A stretch of DNA of 64,000 bases, taken from the NCBI RefSeq assembly GCF_000715495.1, contig NZ_JNLX01000184.1, positions 1 to 64,000 of the forward strand. The letters run 5' to 3'. A program made the translations under genes and the position numbers. Positions 32,441 through 39,206 of this stretch are shown here, one piece after another. The notes under the pieces were generated by a model. The model did no database searches. It had not been told where the DNA came from and was given only the letters and a program-made list of their open reading frames with translations. The DNA comes from Hymenobacter sp. IS2118 (GTDB lineage: Bacteria > Bacteroidota > Bacteroidia > Cytophagales > Hymenobacteraceae). Position 1 is the first letter of the stretch. Every line of letters starts with the position of its first letter.

Positions 32441-33169
32441 TTAGGCAGCCAGGGGTAAGGCAACCGGCTCAGCGGCGGCGGGGTCCGGGTCTTGCGGTTC
32501 GTCCTCGGCGGGCACGGTGTAGCCGTGCTGGATGCGCATATCAGCGGCACCGGTGTAGGTTTCGGCACGCCAAATGGGGAAGTCGCGGGCGAAGTCGCGG
32601 CGGGCGGCTACCTCGGCCGCGTCGGCGGCTTCGTAGCTGAACTGGGCGATGTAATAGGTGGCGGTCTTGCCCTCCTTGGTAGTCTGCTTTTTCTCGGCGG
32701 TAACCTTGACCGTCACGTCGGCCAGGGTCAAGTCGTCGTAAAAAAGCGGCTCGATGAGGCGGTACAGGTTTTCGACGCTGTAGCCGTGGAAGAGCACCGC
32801 ACACACGGCGCCCTTGTCGTCGGCAAAAAACAGCTCGGCCCACAGCTTGCGGCCCATGTTCAGAATGTCATCCTGAAACACGCGCCAGGCCAGCGGAATG
32901 AAGGAAAGCGAGCTGCCTAGCGGTACCGTGCCGCCGATATTGAACTGGCCGGCCTTGGCATCGAAACGCACTTGGCGCGGGTGGCCGGGTAGGTAGCGAA
33001 AGCGCGACACCTGCACGACTTCGCCGGTGGCCTCGTCGGCCTTTTCGATGAGGTAAGCCGGCGTGGCCGTAATGGAGGTGCTGAGCGTGAGCATAGGCGT
33101 CTCGGGGGCAGTGGTGTGGGCAGTAGCTTCGGTGGAGGCGCTGCGCTGGGCTTTTACTTTGGTGGACAT
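32441..33169 (-). CDS. Candidate phage ssDNA-binding / annealing protein
   Basis: 242 residues from 'MSTKVKAQRS'. The core (about 35-215) is rich in beta-like segments: 'FIPLAWRVFQDDILNMGRKLWAELFFADDKGAVCAVLFHGYSVENLYRL', 'DLTLADVTVKVTAEKKQTTKEGKTATYYIAQFSY'. The C-terminal tail is acidic and Pro/Ala-rich (AEDEPQDPDPAAAEP), as in ssDNA-binding proteins. Position just upstream of a RecE-like exonuclease supports a single-strand binding or annealing role. This is context-based; I do not recognise the family by name. Confidence 0.62.
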   Translation of the reverse strand: MSTKVKAQRSASTEATAHTTAPETPMLTLSTSITATPAYLIEKADEATGEVVQVSRFRYLPGHPRQVRFDAKAGQFNIGGTVPLGSSLSFIPLAWRVFQDDILNMGRKLWAELFFADDKGAVCAVLFHGYSVENLYRLIEPLFYDDLTLADVTVKVTAEKKQTTKEGKTATYYIAQFSYEAADAAEVAARRDFARDFPIWRAETYTGAADMRIQHGYTVPAEDEPQDPDPAAAEPVALPLAA

Positions 33170-33239
33170 AACGGGAAATGGTTGGGGTGGAAAAGAAAAA
33201 GGTGGGGCCTGTTGGCGGCCGGCCCCTGCGCCGATTTTG

Positions 33240-33554
33240 TTAGCGGAATTGTTTGTCGTGGCACAGGATGGCACGGCCCACGATGGAATCGACGCCACGG
33301 GCGGCGGGCTGGTGCTGGTGCCACAGATAGGTGGCCAGCAGATTGAGGTAGGCCGGGTTGCGGAACTTGCCTTCTTCGTCGACGATTAAAATCAGCTCGG
33401 ACGTGAGGCGTATCACCTCTACTGTTTGGCAATCGAGCAACTGGTATAGCTCGGCCAGTTTGAAGCTGCGGCCGTTTTTGGGGTTGACGGATTGAGGCTC
33501 GGCGCTGTGCGGGTCGAGTAACTGGGGCTGGTAAGGAGTGGCGGTTTTGGCCAT
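33240..33554 (-). CDS. DUF3846-like small protein
   Basis: 104 residues. The pattern 'KLAELYQLLDCQTVEVIRLTSELILIVDEEGKFRNPAYLNLLATYLWHQ...VDSIVGRAILCHDKQF' is DUF3846-like (a small phage/plasmid family with a D-E-x-G...N...A motif and a closing G.al). Function unknown. Part of the leftward early operon. Confidence 0.7.
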   Translation of the reverse strand: MAKTATPYQPQLLDPHSAEPQSVNPKNGRSFKLAELYQLLDCQTVEVIRLTSELILIVDEEGKFRNPAYLNLLATYLWHQHQPAARGVDSIVGRAILCHDKQFR

Positions 33555-33624
33555 GATGAGGCGGTTTTATGGGGCCGCCCGACTCGGCGGCCCCTGATTG
33601 GAGAATTGATTTTTGCTAGGGATG

Positions 33625-33831
33625 CTAATAGCCTTCGACCTCGAACATCATCTGTTCGTACTCGCCATCTTCCCACCCTTGCTGCTCTTGCTCGTGGTGG
33701 TAGTAGGCTTGGCGCTCCCACTCTTCGCGGGCAGCGGCTTCTTGCTCGTAGAAAGTGGCATGGGCTTCATCAGCGGCCATTTCGTCGCCGCTCAGGCCGT
33801 TCAGTTCGGCCTCAGTTGGTTCGTAATCCAT
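33625..33831 (-). CDS. Small acidic phage protein
   Basis: 68 residues, strongly acidic and Glu/Tyr-rich (FYEQEAAAREEWERQAYYHHEQEQQGWEDGEYEQ), probably helical. No family recognised. Acidic small proteins of phages sometimes act as DNA mimics, but nothing here proves it. Same strand as its neighbours, 70 bp before the next gene of the operon. Confidence 0.58.
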   Translation of the reverse strand: MDYEPTEAELNGLSGDEMAADEAHATFYEQEAAAREEWERQAYYHHEQEQQGWEDGEYEQMMFEVEGY

Positions 33832-33879
33832 GAAATGGAGGATAAAGGGCCCGCCCCGCAGCTGGCGCGGGCCATATGG

Positions 33880-34275
33880 CTAGAAAAGCGGGTACTTGGC
33901 GCGGGCAGCCTGCAGGGCAGCGCCCGCCGGGCTGGCGTGGTAGGCTGCCGCAGCCGCGGCGTATGCGGCCTGGGCCTCGCGGCAGCGCAGGATGGCGGCG
34001 CGCAGCTGGGCAAAGCGGCCGGGCCGGGAGCCGTACACCTCGCGCAGCGCGTACTTGGCGGCGCGGGCATCAAACAGGGCGGAATGAGCACGGGCCAGCG
34101 CGACGGTGGCGGCTACTGAAGCCGGCGAAACGGGAGCCGGCGCGGGCCGAGGGGCAACCTGGGGGCGGTGCGGATACTTAGCCTCCAGGCGGGCAAGGGT
34201 AGCGCGTAAGGCAGCCAGCTTGCTAGCAGCCGCGCCCACGATGGGCGCGGCTGGGGCAATGGCGACGCTAGGCAT
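33880..34275 (-). CDS. Ala-rich helical hypothetical protein
   Basis: 131 residues from the ATG at 34275, Ala/Arg-rich and mostly helical (LAALRATLARLEAKY; FAQLRAAILRCREAQAAYAAAAAAYHA). The start overlaps the end of the upstream gene by 8 bp, which supports it being real. No family recognised. Confidence 0.55.
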   Translation of the reverse strand: MPSVAIAPAAPIVGAAASKLAALRATLARLEAKYPHRPQVAPRPAPAPVSPASVAATVALARAHSALFDARAAKYALREVYGSRPGRFAQLRAAILRCREAQAAYAAAAAAYHASPAGAALQAARAKYPLF

Positions 34276-34591
34276 GAGCGGGGACGCCGGCAAAATCATC
34301 CTCGGCTTTGATGACCTCCCACACGGCCCCAAAGGCATAGCCGGGGTAGGCGGCGCGCATGGAGCGGAACGCCTCGCGCAGCGCGTGAAACGGGCACTTG
34401 CCGGTGCCTTTGAAGTCTGGGCGAGGCTGCCCTTCGGCCGGCTGCTCGGCCAGCTTGAGGCTGATGTACCAGGAGGTGCCGCCCTGGTCGTAGGTGGCGG
34501 CGGACTGTGATACCCAAATGCCGGAGAATGGGCAGAGGGCGGGGCCTTTCCAGGCGGCAGCAGCGAGCTGCAAAAGTTGGTTGGGTTGCAT
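34268..34591 (-). CDS. Hypothetical phage protein, first gene of the leftward recombination operon
   Basis: 107 residues. 'CPFSGIWVSQSAATYDQGGTSWYISLKLAEQ' and 'CPFHALREAFRSMRAAYPGYAFGAVWEVI' contain two CPF motifs and many aromatic residues; no family recognised. It begins the run of seven leftward genes ending at 31420, and its upstream region (34600-34715) is AT-rich with GTTAC/GTAAC half-sites and a TATCTTTA -7-like element on the minus strand. Confidence 0.6.
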   Translation of the reverse strand: MQPNQLLQLAAAAWKGPALCPFSGIWVSQSAATYDQGGTSWYISLKLAEQPAEGQPRPDFKGTGKCPFHALREAFRSMRAAYPGYAFGAVWEVIKAEDDFAGVPAHA

Positions 34592-34690
34592 GGCTGTATG
34601 TGTTAGCCGTGGGTGCCCCGCGCCGTAGGCCTCCGGGTAGGGCGGGCGTCCGGGCCTATCCCGGACTACATACTAAAGATACGAAATAAT

Positions 34691-34715
34691 GTAACATGTT
34701 GTTACGTTTGGTAAT
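34691..34715. promoter_or_regulatory. GTTAC/GTAAC operator-like cluster
   Basis: GTAAC-ATGTT-GTTAC-GTTTG-GTAAT: three half-sites at 10-bp spacing between the leftward operon and the non-coding block. The same half-sites lie at 35580-35615 and in the CI/Cro-like region at 47817-47862. Confidence 0.5.
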
Positions 34716-34739
34716 AAAATATGTGACAAATATTGAGTG

Positions 34740-35560
34740 CCATGACCAGGCGCTTAGCTTTATAAAATGCAATAAAATGGAGCACCCGCGCCGTGCTTGG
34801 AAAACCTAAATGCCTTTTAGACGGGGTTTGGGGCGGCCAGCGCCCAATGGATGCTCGGCGGAGCCGGCCTTGTGAGGCGGTAGTGGCCGACCAGCGGGAG
34901 GCTGCGGAAGCCGAGGAGGATGACCGGGCGTTAGCCAGGGCATGATGGCGGGGGCTTGGGGTACTCCCCAATGAAACTCTCCGCGAAGCGGGCCTTGCTT
35001 CTGCCTGCGTGGCTTGAACGCAAATAGTACCAGCTGGCGGCAGGCGTTTTAGCCTGTGGCCTGCACCTGCTCCGGGGAGGCGGGCGCGCGGTGTGGGGCC
35101 TGTTTCAGGCCCGGCACGGCGGGGCCGTGGTGCGGAAGGTTGGCGTCAGGATAGTGTCTGAAGCGGCTTTTGTGGCGGTGCGGTGGGGAGAGGGCTGGGG
35201 CGTTGTGGAGCGGAGAAGTGGACGCCGCGTAGTGGGGTTTTGGGCGGAGGTACGGAGCCCAAACCCTGCGGAGCAAGGTAGCGACGGAGCGAAACGACGA
35301 CCGGGGCCGGGGCGTGGGTTAGGTGGGCACGGACGGGCGGCACGTCCTGAAAGGCGGGCGGCATGGCCGGCGGCGTGCTGGCGGAGCGTCTGTGAGTAGC
35401 TGGGCGAATCTGATAGTATCCAGGTGGCGCTGGCTGCAGCAGGGATAGTAGCCAAGCCGACCAGCGGGAGGCTGCACGTAGGGCCGGAGCGAAGCGGAGT
35501 GGCGGATAGCCCGGCCCGAAGGGGCTGCCCTGAAAATGCAAACATTGGGAATTGGCGGCC
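34740..35560. other. 820-bp GC-rich non-coding block
   Basis: No frame here looks like a gene in composition or motif. It contains a 20-bp exact direct repeat (GCCGACCAGCGGGAGGCTGC at 34886-34905 and 35456-35475) and many short hairpins, such as GGGCCTG-TTT-CAGGCCC near 35095. It lies between the leftward operon and the rightward lysis genes. Candidates are a large structured RNA, an origin or a packaging region; the sequence alone does not decide. Confidence 0.6.
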
Positions 35561-35579
35561 AACAACTATGTTGCAAAAT

Positions 35580-35616
35580 GTTACGTAAATTTGTAACACG
35601 CTTCGTATTTGTAACC
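35580..35616. promoter_or_regulatory. GTTAC/GTAAC sites and -7 element before the lysis genes
   Basis: GTTAC-GTAAATTT-GTAAC at 35580-35597 and GTAACC at 35611. TAAATTTG at 35586-35593 matches the -7 consensus and lies inside the palindrome, about 35 bp ahead of the holin-like start. Confidence 0.5.
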
Positions 35617-35628
35617 AATCTCCTCCTC

Positions 35629-35916
35629 ATGTTTAGTAGCACGAAAACCGGGCACCTTGCACACATTCTTGCAACGGCCCTTATTGGTCAGGTAGCCGGC
35701 AATGAACTGGTCCCACCGGACCCCGAGAAAATTGAGAGGTATGGGCACCTGATTATCCAGGTGCTGGTGGCCATCGTCACTATTTGGGCGACTGTTCGAA
35801 AGGCGCTGCAAAAACCTGAAAACGTGGTAAGGTCTCCGGTGGTGGGTGTTGTGGCGGCTCCGGCTGCCTCAACTGCTAGCGGAACTGACGCTAATGCTGG
35901 AACTGATGGCGCCTAA
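35629..35916 (+). CDS. Holin-like small membrane protein
   Basis: 95 residues from the ATG at 35629. Two hydrophobic stretches: 'GHLAHILATALIGQVAG' and 'HLIIQVLVAIVTIWATV', the latter a clear membrane helix, followed by a charged and then Ala/Gly/Thr-rich tail. It overlaps the start of the endopeptidase gene, the usual holin-endolysin arrangement. The longer frame from 35536 would run through the promoter-like and operator-like site at 35580, so the later start is preferred. Confidence 0.65.
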   Translation: MFSSTKTGHLAHILATALIGQVAGNELVPPDPEKIERYGHLIIQVLVAIVTIWATVRKALQKPENVVRSPVVGVVAAPAASTASGTDANAGTDGA

Positions 35917-36367
35917 TAAAGCCAAGAGTGGGGCAACGCGGGCGGTGCCGCAGCTGAGCGGGGTTCAGCTGAAGGTCCAGGCGGCCCGGCTGGGGCAGGC
36001 GGTCCCGAGTCTGGCGGCGGCCTACGCGCAGGCGTTGGCGCGGTGGCTGGGTGACCCGGTGTTGCGGCTGGCCGGGCGGCCGATTATTACAGAGTGCTAC
36101 CGGAGCCCGGAGCGGCAGGATGAGCTGTACAAGCAGGGGCGCAGCAAGCCGGGGCCGGTAGTGACGTACAAGCGAGGCGGTGAATCGAAGCACAACACGC
36201 TGCCGTCGAAGGCACTGGACGTGGCGTTCATTCTGGCCGATGGGGAGGTGTCGTGGTCGGGGCTGCTGTTGAGCAAGTTTGCGCGGCTTATGAAGGCCGC
36301 TGATGCGCGGGTGCGTTGGGGTGGGGACTGGCCGAAGTTCAAGGACTGGCCGCATTTTGAGGTGTAG
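35906..36367 (+). CDS. M15-family endopeptidase (endolysin)
   Basis: About 153 residues from the ATG at 35906 (35894 also possible). D-Ala-D-Ala carboxypeptidase / L-Ala-D-Glu endopeptidase fold: 'ITECYRSPERQDELYKQGRSKPGPVVTYKRGGESKHN', 'SKALDVAFIL' and 'WGGDWPKFKDWPHFEV' contain the conserved S-x-H, D and terminal H zinc-site residues of the CwlK/VanY/T5-endolysin group. It cuts peptidoglycan stem peptides. No signal peptide, so release depends on the overlapping holin-like gene. Followed by a strong terminator. Confidence 0.9.
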   Translation: MAPNKAKSGATRAVPQLSGVQLKVQAARLGQAVPSLAAAYAQALARWLGDPVLRLAGRPIITECYRSPERQDELYKQGRSKPGPVVTYKRGGESKHNTLPSKALDVAFILADGEVSWSGLLLSKFARLMKAADARVRWGGDWPKFKDWPHFEV

Positions 36368-36372
36368 GGTGG

Positions 36373-36412
36373 AAACGAAACGAGCGGGCCAGGTGGTCCG
36401 CTCGTTTCGTTT
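36373..36412 (+). terminator. Terminator after the lysis genes
   Basis: Perfect 15-bp stem AAACGAAACGAGCGG (36373-36387) with 36398-36412, a short loop and a T-rich end. Confidence 0.88.
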
Positions 36413-36417
36413 GTAGT

Positions 36418-37413
36418 ATGTTCTACTTTTGGACAAACCGCAACCTGTCCTTGTCCGTGGAGTATCTGCCGCAGTATTTACTGAAACTAACCAGACTCAA
36501 AGTAGCTGCCTCTACCGTCGGGGGTGTAAGGCTAGAGTCGCCTTACAAGCCAGCGCTGCTGCTGGCCGTGCTGGAGGGCATCGAGGAGCAAACCATCCGC
36601 GACAACCGCATTGCTATCACGCCGGAGTTGATTGCGGGCTTTAAGGCGTACTGCCAACTGTTGAGCCCGGGGCCGGAGTATGGCGGGTGTCCATTCCAGC
36701 TGCCTTTTTTCCATTTACGGAGTAGTGGGTTCTGGCACCTGCACGCCCGGCCCGGACGGGAGCTTGTTCTAACGGCGTCGAAGTCGGTGCGCAGCTTCGG
36801 GCATCTGCGGGACGTGATTGACTTTGCTTCGTTGGATGCGGCGCTGTGGGAGCTGCTGTTACAGCCAGTGGCGCGCGAAGAAATTAGGCAGGCGCTGCTG
36901 GTGCGGTACTTCCCGCTGACCCGGCACTACTTCCGTCCGCGGGCGGGCCTTGAACGGCTGGATGAGTTGGGCCGGCAGATGCTGGAGGAGCCGGCGGCCG
37001 TGTATAACCGCGCGGTGGACGTGGCTGATGAAACAGCCCTGGCGGAACGGAGCGGGGTATTTGTCCGGGAAGTGCTGCGGGCGTATCAGTCGACGTGCGC
37101 GGTGTCGGGGCTGCAACTGGTGAGCACCACCGGGGCGGCGCCATTGCTGGATGCCTGCCACATTGTGCCGTGGTCGGTGAGCCGTGATGACACGATTGGG
37201 AATGGGCTGGCACTGTGCCCAAACCTGCACCGCGCTTTCGACCGGCACCTGTTCTGGATTGATGAAGACTATAGGGTGCGCGTGGCCGAGGGGTTCGGGG
37301 AGCTAGGCGGGCGCGAGTATGGCGTGCAGCGGTTCAACGGGCAGCCGCTGCGGTTGCCGAAGGCGCGGGCGTGGTGGCCGCGGGTGGAGAACCTGGCGGC
37401 GCAGCGGAGGTAG
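36418..37413 (+). CDS. HNH restriction-type endonuclease 1
   Basis: 331 residues. The N-terminal part (KPALLLAVLEGI...PFQLPFFHLRSSGFWHLHARPG) is the pattern of predicted restriction endonucleases of the COG3440 type. The C-terminal HNH domain (about 225-290) has 'CAVSGLQL...LLDACHIVPWSVSRDDTIGNGLALCPNLHRAFDRHLF', with the HNH His, Asn and His visible. It probably cuts foreign, perhaps modified, DNA. A -7-like TACTTTTG at 36424-36431 lies inside the first codons, so translation might instead begin at GTG 36457, which still keeps all conserved parts. Confidence 0.87.
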   Translation: MFYFWTNRNLSLSVEYLPQYLLKLTRLKVAASTVGGVRLESPYKPALLLAVLEGIEEQTIRDNRIAITPELIAGFKAYCQLLSPGPEYGGCPFQLPFFHLRSSGFWHLHARPGRELVLTASKSVRSFGHLRDVIDFASLDAALWELLLQPVAREEIRQALLVRYFPLTRHYFRPRAGLERLDELGRQMLEEPAAVYNRAVDVADETALAERSGVFVREVLRAYQSTCAVSGLQLVSTTGAAPLLDACHIVPWSVSRDDTIGNGLALCPNLHRAFDRHLFWIDEDYRVRVAEGFGELGGREYGVQRFNGQPLRLPKARAWWPRVENLAAQRR

Positions 37414-37414
37414 T

Positions 37415-37422
37415 TACTTTTG
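37415..37422 (+). promoter_or_regulatory. -7 element before HNH gene 2
   Basis: TACTTTTG fits TAnnTTTG, begins 2 bp after the HNH-1 stop and ends 5 bp before the HNH-2 ATG, implying a nearly leaderless transcript. Confidence 0.5.
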
Positions 37423-37427
37423 AAAAT

Positions 37428-38363
37428 ATGAAGTACTACCTGGGGGCAACGGATTGGCGTTGGTATAACTATTTGAGCAGTCGCGCACCAGAAGACGTGA
37501 ATTTCTGGCGGCCCGGTGGCCAAACGGCCTTCCGAGCATTGAACCCGGGCGGGCCGTTCCTCTTCAAACTTAAGAAGCCCTACCATGCCATTGGAGGCAT
37601 TGGCTTTTTTACCGCGCAAAGTCAATTGCCGCTGTCTTTGGCTTGGGACACCTTTCAAACGCGTAATGGCTTTGACACTTTAGAAGAGTTTCGTCACACT
37701 ATCCAGCGTTACCGTGCGGATACGGAGCGTAATCCAGCTATCGGGTGCATTGCCTTAACCAACCCTATATTTTTCAGCAAACAGGACTGGATTCCTGTTC
37801 CTGCGGATTGGAGCGACAGCATTGTACAAGGTAAAACCTACGACACTCACGACAGCATTGGGGCGATGCTTTGGCAACAAATCGAGTCGACTGTGGCTCG
37901 GTATCTGGTCGATGCTCCGAGGGCTGACACCACTGCTTTTAGTGTTGCCGAAGACGCGCCACAATACGGGAACTCGATATTGAGAAAGGTGCGCATTGGC
38001 CAAGGCGCTTTCCGCTTATCTGTGACTGATGCTTACACGAAGCGTTGCGCTATTACCGGGGAGAAAACGCTTCCCGTTTTAGAAGCCGCGCACATCAAGC
38101 CCTACGCGGAGGCTGGCCCAAATCACATATCCAATGGCTTGCTGTTGCGCTCGGATATGCACAAGCTTTTTGATGATGGATATATCACTGTCACTCCAAA
38201 CTTTGTGATTGAGGTCAGTTCTCGAATTCGGGAGGAGTTTAATAATGGGCGCGAATATTACCAGTATCATGGAAAGCCTTTGACCATCCTACCGGGCCTG
38301 GCTGACAATAAGCCAGCAAGGCACCATTTGGAATATCACAACTCCGTAATTTATCGGGGGTGA
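37428..38363 (+). CDS. HNH endonuclease 2 with N-terminal DNA-reader-like domain
   Basis: 311 residues from the ATG at 37428. The N-terminal half (KYYLGATDWRWYNYLSS; 'FLFKLKKPYHAIGGIGFF'; 'LPLSLAWDTFQTRNG') resembles the EVE/PUA-like modified-base readers that are fused to HNH nucleases in type IV restriction enzymes. The C-terminal HNH domain has 'KRCAITGEKTLPVLEAAHIKPYAEAGPNHISNGLLLRSDMHKLFDDGYI'. Together they suggest cutting of DNA with modified cytosines or of phage DNA; the reader assignment is by motif only. Base composition is clearly more AT-rich than its neighbours, which points to separate acquisition. Confidence 0.85.
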   Translation: MKYYLGATDWRWYNYLSSRAPEDVNFWRPGGQTAFRALNPGGPFLFKLKKPYHAIGGIGFFTAQSQLPLSLAWDTFQTRNGFDTLEEFRHTIQRYRADTERNPAIGCIALTNPIFFSKQDWIPVPADWSDSIVQGKTYDTHDSIGAMLWQQIESTVARYLVDAPRADTTAFSVAEDAPQYGNSILRKVRIGQGAFRLSVTDAYTKRCAITGEKTLPVLEAAHIKPYAEAGPNHISNGLLLRSDMHKLFDDGYITVTPNFVIEVSSRIREEFNNGREYYQYHGKPLTILPGLADNKPARHHLEYHNSVIYRG

Positions 38364-38409
38364 GCGTTGAGCATGCTGCTTTAAAGCGACACTTGGTGAT
38401 GCGAAGCAC

Positions 38410-38538
38410 TTAGCAATGTTGGGAAGCAGGAATAAGAACGGGACAATTAGCCTCGAACACGGCGCGGGCGAAGCCTACGAGCGTGGCGGTAAGATTGAAG
38501 TAGCTGATGACGAGTAGGGTGGGCGTAAAAAACGGCAT
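38410..38538 (-). pseudogene. Internally deleted copy of the DNA methylase-like gene
   Basis: A 42-residue frame whose first part 'TLLVISYFNLT' matches the start of the protein encoded at 43137-43799 (PIVISCFDFT) and whose second part 'ATLVGFARAVFEANCPVL' matches its C-terminus (ATPAGFARAVFEANQN). The whole catalytic middle is missing. It lies just downstream of the methylase/nuclease operon, on the side opposite the full gene. Confidence 0.75.
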
Positions 38539-38546
38539 GGTTGCTT

Positions 38547-39206
38547 TCAGGCCAACTGCAGTAGCAAGTGGTCGAGTTTCATCTTCCCATGAGCCAATTG
38601 ATTGGTTGACTGATAGTGCGTCGCCATCACTGCGTTGGGGGTATTGTCAATGGCTCCAATTCTCGGTCCTGCCCCCCGAAGAACTAATAAGCGGTTGATG
38701 CCCGATACGATAGATGCGACCTGGCCATTCACAATGTAACCCACCAAGCAACCTTGGGGGTAGCGCTCCGTCAGGAAGTTCTCAATGCCGGTATCAATGT
38801 AACGCCCTCGCTGTTCAGAAGCCCTCACCAGCGCCCCATCAGGCTTTTGCCAATCAAACTCGGAAAGGTTTTTAGCTTCGGCGTAGTAGTGCGTTTCGCG
38901 TGTACCGTGCCAACTGGAGAACTTGAAATCAACCTTAGGTGCGCTCAAAAAATCAGCTCCCTGATAGGTAATCTCCTCGCTAATAATCAGAGCTTGTGGG
39001 TTGACTGAAATTTGGCTGTTGTGCAGTACACGCGTGAGTTCGATAGAATCTATCAAGCAGCTTGTCAGGTTGTCTTCTTTCCAATACAGCAGGTATCGTT
39101 TGTCAGCAAGCATCCTAGTGTAGCCCACGCTTATTGCTTCCAGGCACTGCTGGATGAAACGGGCTCGAAAGCGGGCGAAAAGGGCAGAACTGATTCCCCG
39201 GCTCAT
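38547..39206 (-). CDS. PD-(D/E)XK nuclease-like protein, partner of the N6-methylase
   Basis: 219 residues. A PD-(D/E)XK-type core is visible: D93 in 'PKVDFKFSSW' and E110-x-K112 in 'THYYAEAKNLSEFDW', with helices before it and 'GCLVGYIVNGQV' strands after. Its start overlaps the stop of the large methylase gene by four bases (ATGA), so the two are co-translated. It is likely the cleavage subunit of a restriction-modification-like or related defence unit. No close named family recognised. Confidence 0.75.
   Translation of the reverse strand: MSRGISSALFARFRARFIQQCLEAISVGYTRMLADKRYLLYWKEDNLTSCLIDSIELTRVLHNSQISVNPQALIISEEITYQGADFLSAPKVDFKFSSWHGTRETHYYAEAKNLSEFDWQKPDGALVRASEQRGRYIDTGIENFLTERYPQGCLVGYIVNGQVASIVSGINRLLVLRGAGPRIGAIDNTPNAVMATHYQSTNQLAHGKMKLDHLLLQLA

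Noticed and set aside
34702-34971. 89-codon leftward frame in the non-coding block
   Set aside because: Ser/Ala/Arg composition typical of random GC-rich DNA, no motif, and it runs across the operator-like cluster at 34691-34715.
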